NCBI GenBank assembly: GCA_000436535.1
Contig: FR886269.1
Location: 1,304-6,526, forward strand
Direction: 5' to 3'
DNA from: Eubacterium sp. CAG:252
Lineage (GTDB): Bacteria; Bacillota; Clostridia; Lachnospirales; Lachnospiraceae
Length of the DNA stretch: 5,223 nucleotides
Of this stretch, positions 1 to 5,223 are shown piece after piece. Every line of letters starts with the position of its first letter. Within the stretch, counting starts at the first letter, position 1. The notes below the pieces were generated by a model, which had not been told where the DNA came from, did not search any database, and saw only the letters and a list, made by a program, of their open reading frames with translations. The translations under genes and the position numbers were made by a program.

Positions 1-2
1 TC

Positions 3-51
3 AAAAGGTCAAAAAGCCGTTTATGCCTGCATAATAAGACTTTTGATTTTT
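3..51 (+). repeat. Imperfect hairpin repeat, copy 1 (upstream of tspO)
   Basis: This ~49-nt segment aligns without gaps to 671-719 at 39 of 49 positions (about 80%). Its ends are complementary: AAAAG at 3-7 and TCAAAA at 9-14 can pair with TTTTGA at 41-46 and TTTTT at 47-51. A competing perfect 9-bp stem joins GGTCAAAAA (7-15) to TTTTTGACC (48-56). No T-run follows the stem, so it is not a standard intrinsic terminator. It may be the 3' end of an upstream transcript or a small dispersed REP-like repeat. The left boundary is uncertain because it lies at the window edge. Confidence 0.55.
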
Positions 52-108
52 TGACCATTATAAATGCGTATGAATTCCATATAACTGCATAAACTATATT
101 TTGAAATA

Positions 109-114
109 TATAAT
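109..114 (+). promoter_or_regulatory. Candidate -10 box for tspO
   Basis: TATAAT at 109-114 is the best -10 match in the very AT-rich stretch between repeat copy 1 and the tspO start. No convincing -35 lies 16-18 nt upstream; the nearest hexamer, TGCATA at 86-91, matches the consensus poorly. A second possibility is AATAAT at 145-150 with TTACAT at 122-127, spaced 17 nt. Which of the two is used cannot be decided from sequence. Confidence 0.35.
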
Positions 115-182
115 AGATGTCTTACATAGATAAGATATCTATAGAATAATTAGCTGCTTATATGCGGAATGGAGAGTAGTTT

Positions 183-665
183 ATGGCAGGAAATATGAGA
201 ATTAACTGGAAAAGGCTGATACTGGCGCTGGTAGTGAGTCTGGGAGCAGGTGTGATATCATGGCTGCTGACGGGCAATTCCATGGAAATGTATGCAAATA
301 TCAAGAAGCCGCCGCTGTCACCACCGGGGCAGGTCTTTCCTATTGTGTGGACAATACTTTTTGTGCTTATGGGAATTGCATCCTATATCGTGTGCGAAAC
401 AAGGGATGACGACAGAATGGAAGCACTTATACTGTATGGTGTGCAGCTTTTTGTAAATGTAGGCTGGTCAGTCATATTCTTTGACTTTGGAGCCTTCTGG
501 CTGGCGTTTTTCTGGCTTATGTTGTTGTGGGTGCTTATTATATTTACAGTGTGGAGATTTTTCCATGTCAATAAAGTGGCAGCATGGATGATGGTTCCAT
601 ATCTTTTATGGGTAACATTTGCGGCATACCTTAATCTTGCAGTTGCTATAATTAATGTAAAGTAA
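183..665 (+). CDS. tspO: TspO/MBR family membrane protein (tryptophan-rich sensory protein)
   Basis: This 160-residue protein has the family's usual size and five predicted membrane helices (about residues 11-29, 51-71, 82-100, 104-124 and 134-157). Visible family signatures are KKPPLSPP (41-48) leading into VFPIVWTILFVLMGIASY (51-68), then YGVQLFVNVGWSVIFF (85-100) and the C-terminal PYLLWVTFAAYLN (139-151). Known members bind porphyrins and related tetrapyrroles and are linked to stress or tetrapyrrole homeostasis; in Firmicutes the physiological role is poorly settled. The start is chosen from GGAGAG at 171-176, six bases before ATG 183; the in-frame ATG at 195 has no comparable site. The gene is monocistronic: a repeat and a terminator follow its TAA, and no tetrapyrrole gene is next to it. 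Nothing is truncated. Confidence 0.93.
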   Translation: MAGNMRINWKRLILALVVSLGAGVISWLLTGNSMEMYANIKKPPLSPPGQVFPIVWTILFVLMGIASYIVCETRDDDRMEALILYGVQLFVNVGWSVIFFDFGAFWLAFFWLMLLWVLIIFTVWRFFHVNKVAAWMMVPYLLWVTFAAYLNLAVAIINVK

Positions 666-670
666 GGGGC

Positions 671-719
671 AAAAGGTCAGAAAACCATTCGTGCCTGAAC
701 GATAAGGCTTTTGACTTTT
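671..719 (+). repeat. Imperfect hairpin repeat, copy 2 (just after tspO stop)
   Basis: This is the second copy of the 3-51 repeat, in the same orientation and starting five bases after the tspO stop codon. The best conserved blocks are AAAAGGTCA (671-679), TGCCTG (692-697) and CTTTTGA (708-714). It folds like copy 1: AAAAG (671-675) and TCAGAA (677-682) pair with TTTTGA (709-714) and CTTTT (715-719), with one bulged G at 676. Some substitutions keep pairing, for example G7-T47 in copy 1 against G675-C715 here. It sits in the 3' untranslated region ahead of the actual terminator, so it may stabilise or process the tspO mRNA 3' end. Confidence 0.55.
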
Positions 720-732
720 ACATCATCCTGAT

Positions 733-776
733 AGGCTGATTTCCGTAATAACGTATGCGGAGGTCAGCTTTTGTTT
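733..776 (+). terminator. Rho-independent terminator after tspO
   Basis: The 13-nt arm AGGCTGATTTCCG (733-745) pairs with CGGAGGTCAGCTT (758-770), using Watson-Crick pairs plus three G-U pairs around a 12-nt loop. The 3' arm runs into a T-rich tail (TTTTGTTT, 769-776). It most likely ends the tspO transcript and insulates the operon downstream. Confidence 0.8.
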
Positions 777-811
777 ACGCGTGTTTATATTTCGCAGGAA
801 ATTCAAAAAGA

Positions 812-830
812 GTTAACATATTGTTAACAA
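812..830. promoter_or_regulatory. Paired GTTAAC palindromes, candidate operator
   Basis: Two identical GTTAAC palindromes lie at 812-817 and 823-828, offset by 11 bp or about one helical turn. The second is part of a perfect 10-bp palindrome, TTGTTAACAA (821-830). They sit about 20-35 bp upstream of the TATAAT at 850-855, over the position of a -35 element. This is a plausible site for a dimeric regulator. No specific regulator can be named, and AT-rich DNA yields such palindromes by chance. Confidence 0.35.
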
Positions 831-846
831 TTAGAGTTTTAATCGG

Positions 847-855
847 TGATATAAT
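847..855 (+). promoter_or_regulatory. Extended -10 promoter of the SGNH-MBOAT operon
   Basis: TGATATAAT at 847-855 is a perfect extended -10 (TGn followed by TATAAT). No good -35 sits at 17 nt; TTAACA at 824-829 would be spaced 20 nt. An extended -10 can work without a strong -35. Transcription would start near 861-863, giving a leader of about 80 nt before ATG 943. Confidence 0.65.
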
Positions 856-942
856 CAGCTATACTTGTACGGTCATGGTGCATGAAAATGCGGTTGATTG
901 TATATCAGAAGTATTAAGAAACTAAAGGAAACGAGGCGTGGT

Positions 943-2070
943 ATGAAAAAGTTATGGCCACACATTAGAAGCGTAATATTTTTATGTGTTCTTGCCGCAG
1001 TTATATGCGTATGTGATTATCTGTTTGCGGAGAGTGGATACATAAGATTTATATTTAATCAGGTAAAGGCAGAAAATGCGGATACAGATACAGGTTATGA
1101 TACGATAGTTCTTGGCGCATCGCACACAAGATGCAGTATAGATGTAAGTTATATGGATATTATGTCAGGTGCCCATGCATTTAATATGGGTATCCCTGGT
1201 GAGACGGTCGATGATATGTACTATGTCTTAAAGTCTGTATGTAAGGACAATAAGGTTAAGAAGGTTATTATAGATGTAGACTATTATTACTGGATGAACG
1301 GTCAGTCGCAGAACCATTTTTCGAGGTCTTTTATATACCAGCAGATAAGTGACCCTGCGCTTAAGGCGGAATATCTGTGGAAGAATAAGGAATACATAGA
1401 TATAAGAAATGTGTTCTCAAGACGTCTTACTTGGAAATGTACGCTCGATAAGGCAAAGACTAATATAAAGCTTAAGAACACAGAGGCTTATAAGAATTAT
1501 GATATGTCAGCAGGGCTTGATGTGGACGGATACTTTGCGACAGCGGGCGGCCCTTATATGGGCAAAGGCTTCTGCTTCAGATATAAAATGAATGATGTTC
1601 CGGGCAATCCAGAGTATATTAAAACTATGAAAGGTAATGCCAATAAAGAGCTGGATGCGACAGTTATAAAACAGTTTGAACAGCTTGTCAGCTATTGCAG
1701 GGACAATGACATTGAAATAGTGTGCGTGGAGTCACCTATAACACCGGATGCATTCAGGGATGCTGAGGTTGATAAGGCAGTTACAAAGTTAAAGTCACTG
1801 TTTGACAGCTATGGAATAGCTTACTATGATTTCAATAAGACACTTATGTCAGTGCTTCCAAGAGATGACTCTTCATATGTTGATACGGAAGGCCATATGT
1901 ATGGAGAGCTTGCAGAAAGCTACTCAGAGGTGCTTGCAGAGGTACTTGATAAGGCTGCAGCAGGTACTCTTAATGAGAGTGATTACTTCTACGACTCATA
2001 CGAGAGCATGTATAACTCTATGGTTGCGGATTACGAGAATACCACAGGCTTAGAGTGGAAGTCTTATTGA
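943..2070 (+). CDS. Membrane-anchored SGNH/DltD/AlgJ-like protein, MBOAT partner
   Basis: This 375-residue protein probably helps O-acylate a cell-surface polymer on the outer face of the membrane. A short basic N-terminus (KK, R9) and one hydrophobic helix at about residues 10-28 indicate a signal anchor. SGNH-like blocks are visible: IVLGASHT (55-62) with candidate nucleophile Ser60, AFNMGIPG (79-86) with Asn81, a strand followed by VESPIT (262-267), and YVDTEGHMYGELAESYS with Asp314 and His318. The Asp-to-His spacing is DxxxH rather than the usual DxxH. ATG 943 is preferred because GAGG (933-936) precedes it by six bases. An upstream in-frame TTG at 898 would add 15 residues but lacks a ribosome-binding site and would put a polar stretch before the anchor. 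The MBOAT gene starts 24 bases after the stop, so the two are surely co-transcribed. The substrate is unknown; the SGNH call comes from motifs and context. Confidence 0.72.
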   Translation: MKKLWPHIRSVIFLCVLAAVICVCDYLFAESGYIRFIFNQVKAENADTDTGYDTIVLGASHTRCSIDVSYMDIMSGAHAFNMGIPGETVDDMYYVLKSVCKDNKVKKVIIDVDYYYWMNGQSQNHFSRSFIYQQISDPALKAEYLWKNKEYIDIRNVFSRRLTWKCTLDKAKTNIKLKNTEAYKNYDMSAGLDVDGYFATAGGPYMGKGFCFRYKMNDVPGNPEYIKTMKGNANKELDATVIKQFEQLVSYCRDNDIEIVCVESPITPDAFRDAEVDKAVTKLKSLFDSYGIAYYDFNKTLMSVLPRDDSSYVDTEGHMYGELAESYSEVLAEVLDKAAAGTLNESDYFYDSYESMYNSMVADYENTTGLEWKSY

Positions 2071-2094
2071 TGATGATAAAGAATGGAGAGTAAT

Positions 2095-3666
2095 ATGTCT
2101 TTTACAACATTTGAATTCTTCTTATTCGCACTCACTGCGTTAGTTGTATATTATATTATTCCTAAAAAGGTACGCTGGGTGTGGCTGCTCATACTCAGTT
2201 ATATATATTATTTCTCATACCATGTCACAACGGTATGGATGATGATACTTACAACAGCGGTTACATACACTGGCGGAGTGCTGCTTGGAAGGCTCAACGG
2301 ACTAAAGCCCGATAAGGATGCCGACAGAGAGGCAAAGAAAGCATTTAAGAAGAATATAACACACAGGAAAAAGAAAGTTGTTCTGTTAGTGATACTTCTT
2401 TCTTTCGGAGTGCTTGCAGTATGTAAGTACACTAACTTTATGATAGGCAACATAAATGGAATACTGGCTATGACAAAGGCAACAGGAAGACTGAGTGTTC
2501 TTAAGCTGACACTTCCTCTTGGAATATCATTTTATACATTCCAGTCTGTAAGCTATGTTGTTGATGTATACAGGGGAAAGCATGAGCCACAGAAGAACTT
2601 CTTTAAGTATGCACTGTTTGTATCGTTCTTTCCACAGCTCTTACAGGGACCTATAGGACGATATGAAAGACTGGGAAGCCAGTTGTATGAGGGACATTCC
2701 TATGACCTTCGTAATATACAGTTTGGCGTACAGAGAATACTCTGGGGCATGCTTAAGAAGATGGTGCTTGCCGACAGGGTAAATGCGGCAGTAACACTTA
2801 TATTTAATAACTACTGGAACTATGGCGGCTGGATTAATGTGTTCGGCGTTATTTTATACAGTATACAGTTGTATGCGGACTTCTCAGGCGGTATTGATAT
2901 AACTATCGGTGTTGCCCAGATGTTTGGCATAACTATGGATGAGAACTTCCGTCAGCCTTACTTCTCACGCTCTATAAGTGAGTTCTGGAGAAGATGGCAC
3001 ATAACACTAGGTACATGGATGAAGGATTACATATTCTATCCCTTCTCACTGTCAAAGTGTATGAACAAGTTCGGTAAGTGGTGCAAGAAAACATTTGGCA
3101 ATAATATAGGAAAGCTGTTGCCGGTAAGCCTTGCCAATCTTTTGGTATTCTTTATTGTAGGTATATGGCACGGGGCAGCATGGAAGTACATAATGTATGG
3201 TATGTATAACGGTGTTATAATAGCAGCCAGCGGTATGCTTGCGCCGGTATATGCAAAGATACACACGAAGCTTCACATTAATCCTAAGAGCTGGTGGTAT
3301 CAGGGCTTCTGTATCATAAGAACCTTTATACTTGTCAATATAGGATTCTACTTTGATATGGCACCAGACCTTTACGCAGCTAATGTGATGTTAGCAGAAA
3401 CATTTACCAAAGCACATCTGTCACAGATATCGATGGCGACAGTAAAGGCAGTGGGACTTAGCGCACAGGACCTTATTATAGTTGGTGTGGGCTGTCTGAT
3501 CATATTCATTGTCAGTCTTCTTAAGGAAAAGGGAATGAATATAAGAGAGGCCATAGCACAGAAGAACATAGTGGTAAGATGGGTTATATATATTGCATTT
3601 ATAATGTTCATACTTATATACGGAAGTACAGCCACTACTTCAGACTTTATATATGCGAACTTCTAG
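2095..3666 (+). CDS. MBOAT family O-acyltransferase (AlgI/DltB-like)
   Basis: This 523-residue polytopic membrane protein should move an acyl group (usually acetyl) across the membrane onto an extracellular polymer. The N-terminus MSFTTFEFFLFALTALVVYY is typical of AlgI-like proteins. Core motifs follow in order: LPLGISFYTFQ (140-150), FPQLLQGPIGRYERL (179-193), YADFSGGIDI (260-269), SEFWRRWHITLGTWMKDYIF with His302, and GIWHGAAWKY with the near-invariant catalytic His359. It ends in TSDFIYANF, close to the usual FIYFQF ending. Length is normal for AlgI-type members and somewhat above classic DltB. ATG 2095 is chosen because GGAG (2085-2088) lies six bases upstream; the ATG at 2083 overlaps that site and has none of its own. 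No dltA or dltC is adjacent, so teichoic-acid D-alanylation is less likely than polysaccharide acetylation. A strong terminator follows. Confidence 0.92.
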   Translation: MSFTTFEFFLFALTALVVYYIIPKKVRWVWLLILSYIYYFSYHVTTVWMMILTTAVTYTGGVLLGRLNGLKPDKDADREAKKAFKKNITHRKKKVVLLVILLSFGVLAVCKYTNFMIGNINGILAMTKATGRLSVLKLTLPLGISFYTFQSVSYVVDVYRGKHEPQKNFFKYALFVSFFPQLLQGPIGRYERLGSQLYEGHSYDLRNIQFGVQRILWGMLKKMVLADRVNAAVTLIFNNYWNYGGWINVFGVILYSIQLYADFSGGIDITIGVAQMFGITMDENFRQPYFSRSISEFWRRWHITLGTWMKDYIFYPFSLSKCMNKFGKWCKKTFGNNIGKLLPVSLANLLVFFIVGIWHGAAWKYIMYGMYNGVIIAASGMLAPVYAKIHTKLHINPKSWWYQGFCIIRTFILVNIGFYFDMAPDLYAANVMLAETFTKAHLSQISMATVKAVGLSAQDLIIVGVGCLIIFIVSLLKEKGMNIREAIAQKNIVVRWVIYIAFIMFILIYGSTATTSDFIYANF

Positions 3667-3735
3667 CAGGAAAGTATTATTAAAAAATGTTATTAAATCA
3701 GCTTAAAATGACAGGGCTGAGAAGTAAAATATTGG

Positions 3736-3785
3736 AACCGGGGCAGGTTTACGAAAAGTTAAAATCTTCGTAAAGCCCCGGTTTT
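3736..3785 (+). terminator. Rho-independent terminator of the SGNH-MBOAT operon
   Basis: AACCGGGGC (3736-3744) and TTTACGAA (3748-3755) pair with the continuous arm 3767-3783 (TTCGTAAAGCCCCGGTT). This gives 17 base pairs with a 3-nt AGG bulge, an 11-nt loop and a TTTT tail (3782-3785). The GC-rich base and T-run make it a strong terminator. The 69 bases between the MBOAT stop and the stem hold nothing recognisable. Confidence 0.9.
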
Positions 3786-3803
3786 ACTGCGTTTATAGTG
3801 ATA

Positions 3804-3832
3804 GTGACAATTATCAGACAAGGTGTTATAAT
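3804..3832 (+). promoter_or_regulatory. Promoter of the sigma-like membrane protein gene
   Basis: GTGACA (3804-3809) matches the -35 consensus at five of six positions and lies exactly 17 bp from a perfect TATAAT (3827-3832). The -10 is also extended by TG at 3824-3825. It is the best sigma-A-type promoter in the window. Transcription should start near 3838-3840, leaving a leader of about 120 nt. That leader has only a modest hairpin (AGTAAGTGT 3855-3863 with ACAC 3870-3873 and TTACT 3877-3881) and no recognised riboswitch. Confidence 0.8.
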
Positions 3833-3958
3833 AAAAAGATGATTGGATAATCAGAGTAAGTGTGAGTAAACACGGATTACTAAAGAAAGATAACTAATAA
3901 TAGATGATGTAAGGCAGCAGTAAGCTGTGTATCGTATCATAATAGCAGGGAGATATGT

Positions 3959-5223
3959 ATGAATAATAATCAGGATAATGAGATTGTAGTGCTTATACAG
4001 GACGTTATAGCAGGCAATGCAGAAAAGAAGGAGCTTTGTAACAGGATATATAAGGAAGTGTACGCTCTTGCGTATCCAGTATATCAGGATGAAGAAAAGA
4101 GCATGACACAGGCAAAGAAGGCCCTTATAGAGGTATGCAACCGCATTGAGGATATTAATCTGTCAAAGAATGTTCATAAGCAGGTTGCAACTATTGTATC
4201 TGCTTACTTTTTTGTAAGTGCGGTAAGTGAGTACGAGAATGAATTAAAGAATGATTATGTTATGAGAGAATATAATTATTCAAGAATACGTGAGGACGAA
4301 GAATTGCTTGGCTATATGAAGAAAAAGGCTGGTGTATTCAGAAGTCCTAAGGTATTTGATGAAGAGGGTAAGGAATTCGCTTCACTTAATCCGGTACAGA
4401 TGGCACTTATGGAAATGTATGCCTATGAGATGCAGTCAGTGGAAACTATAGAAAGAATAACAGATGTTGACAGCTCTTATATAGCAAGCTGGATAGCAGG
4501 TGTCAAGGAAGCTGTCATAGAAGGTTATGAAGCTGTAGCGGCAGCGCCAGAGGAAGAAGCTTTATCACAGACACAGGATAGTGAAGAGGCTGGTGAGGAA
4601 GCTTACGAAGAGCCAGAGCATGAAGAGTTACAGGATGATGAGGAAGCTATAGATTACAATGATACATATGAAGAGAAGAGGGCGGTAAGTTCTGTATATA
4701 AGAGAGCTGGTGGTCACAGGGAGAATTCTGTTACAATGTTTATTAAAAAAATATTCCCGGCACTTTCTCTTCCAGCCCGTAAAGCTATATCATGGGCGGT
4801 TGGCTGTGTGGTTGTCATAGTACTTGTTTCTGTATTATTCGTATCTGCCATAGCTGGTAAGAATAACAAGAAAAAAGTAAGCAAAGATTATGACTATCAG
4901 GATATGCAGTATTACACAACAAAGCAGTCTTCAACAACAAAGCAGGATAAAACAGAGGAAAGTTCAGACAATACTGCAGAAACAGAAGCTGCAACACAGG
5001 ATAAGACTACACAGAAGGAAACAGAAAGTTCAAAGAAGGTTGTTGTGCCGGAAAATAATAACGCTGATAATCGTGTTACTACAGCAGCTGATGATGGTGA
5101 TAACAGAGATAGTGGTAATAGTGGAAGCAATGATAGTGGAAACAGCGACAGCGGCAATAGTGGAAGCGATGATAGTGGAAACAGTGGCAATGACAATAGT
5201 GGAAGCGATGATAGTGGAAACAG
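3959..5223 (+). CDS. Sigma-70-like membrane-tethered protein with low-complexity tail (3' end cut off)
   Basis: The frame stays open for 421 codons to the window edge, so the C-terminus is missing. GGGAG (3948-3952) six bases before ATG 3959 supports the start; an ATG at 3955 stops after three codons. I know no named family for it. Residues about 8-75 (VVLIQDVIAGNAEKKELCNR onward, then SMTQAKKALIEVCNRIEDI) resemble sigma-70 region 2, with TQ where family members have the conserved DLxQE-type segment. Residues about 143-187 (LNPVQMALMEMYAYEMQSVE, then TIERITDVDSSYIASWIAGV) resemble the helix-turn-helix of region 4. An acidic Glu-rich linker (about 197-240), a basic stretch (241-275) and one membrane helix (277-299) follow. 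After KNNKKK come a Thr/Lys/Gln/Glu segment with TTKQ twice and a Ser/Gly/Asn/Asp repeat from about residue 381. The N-terminus is inferred to be cytoplasmic and the tail outside, although both helix flanks are basic. Coding is solid; the sigma-like reading is tentative. Confidence 0.8.
   Translation, partial: MNNNQDNEIVVLIQDVIAGNAEKKELCNRIYKEVYALAYPVYQDEEKSMTQAKKALIEVCNRIEDINLSKNVHKQVATIVSAYFFVSAVSEYENELKNDYVMREYNYSRIREDEELLGYMKKKAGVFRSPKVFDEEGKEFASLNPVQMALMEMYAYEMQSVETIERITDVDSSYIASWIAGVKEAVIEGYEAVAAAPEEEALSQTQDSEEAGEEAYEEPEHEELQDDEEAIDYNDTYEEKRAVSSVYKRAGGHRENSVTMFIKKIFPALSLPARKAISWAVGCVVVIVLVSVLFVSAIAGKNNKKKVSKDYDYQDMQYYTTKQSSTTKQDKTEESSDNTAETEAATQDKTTQKETESSKKVVVPENNNADNRVTTAADDGDNRDSGNSGSNDSGNSDSGNSGSDDSGNSGNDNSGSDDSGN
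5116..5223 (+). repeat. 39-bp in-frame tandem repeat coding a Ser/Gly/Asn/Asp tail
   Basis: Three units begin at 5116, 5155 and 5194, the last cut by the window edge. The first 30 bases of units two and three (5155-5184 and 5194-5223) are identical, and unit one differs from them at two positions. The period of 39 bp equals 13 codons, so gain or loss of a unit keeps the frame. The units read NSGSNDSGNSDSG, NSGSDDSGNSGND and NSGSDDSGN. The segment looks like a flexible, hydrophilic extracytoplasmic stalk. Confidence 0.85.

Noticed and set aside
7..56. Hairpin 7-15 with 48-56 read as an intrinsic terminator
   Set aside because: The stem is AT-rich with a 32-nt loop and no T-run follows. It is better described as part of the repeat shared with 671-719.
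167..178. Identical 12-mer GAATGGAGAGTA before tspO and before the MBOAT gene (2081-2092)
   Set aside because: It covers the Shine-Dalgarno sequence in both places, so coincidence around a strong ribosome-binding site explains it.
875..925. Two tiny overlapping reading frames in the operon leader (ATG 875 to stop 925, and ATG 882 to stop 917)
   Set aside because: Neither has a clear Shine-Dalgarno sequence or attenuator-like codon runs, and frames this short are expected by chance.
898..942. TTG start extending the SGNH-like protein by 15 residues
   Set aside because: It has no ribosome-binding site and puts a polar, charged stretch ahead of the membrane anchor. ATG 943 has GAGG at proper spacing.
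2083..2094. ATG 2083 as start of the MBOAT protein
   Set aside because: Its last base belongs to the GGAG ribosome-binding site that serves ATG 2095, and the protein from 2095 has the family's normal N-terminus.
4912..5196. Minus-strand open frame rich in Leu, Ser and Pro
   Set aside because: It is the complement of the Ser/Gly/Asp/Asn and Thr-rich coding repeats. It has no start context of its own, and the plus frame is well supported.
5116..5223. Short regular repeats as a CRISPR array
   Set aside because: The units are contiguous and in frame with no unique spacers, so this is a coding tandem repeat.

Overview
The window is AT-rich with strong Shine-Dalgarno sequences, TGnTATAAT-type promoters and compact hairpin terminators. 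It favours ATA and AGA codons. This fits a low-GC Gram-positive anaerobe, and my best guess is a Lachnospiraceae-type Clostridia genome. That assignment rests on style and protein resemblance only. All four genes are on the + strand, and no RNA gene, insertion sequence or CRISPR array is visible.

Layout: (1) Bases 1-732 hold a single gene for a TspO/MBR-family membrane protein (183-665), bracketed by two related ~49-nt hairpin-forming repeats (3-51 and 671-719) and closed by an intrinsic terminator (733-776). (2) Bases 777-3785 hold a two-gene operon. It starts with a palindromic GTTAAC pair and an extended -10 promoter. Next come a membrane-anchored SGNH/DltD/AlgJ-like protein (943-2070) and an MBOAT O-acyltransferase of the AlgI/DltB type (2095-3666), followed by a strong terminator (3736-3785). 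The pair probably acylates (most likely acetylates) a cell-surface polymer: the MBOAT moves the acyl group across the membrane and the SGNH-like protein works on the outer face. (3) Bases 3786-5223 hold a good promoter, a ~120-nt leader and a gene that runs off the right edge (3959-5223+). I recognise no named family for it.

That last gene is the most unusual item. Its N-terminal ~190 residues look like a degenerate sigma-70/ECF-type region 2 plus region 4. They are followed by an acidic linker, one transmembrane helix and a Thr/Lys/Gln then Ser/Gly/Asp/Asn low-complexity tail encoded by a 39-bp tandem repeat. If the reading is right, it is a membrane-tethered sigma-like protein with an extracytoplasmic tail. 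The sigma resemblance is by eye and needs a profile or structure search.
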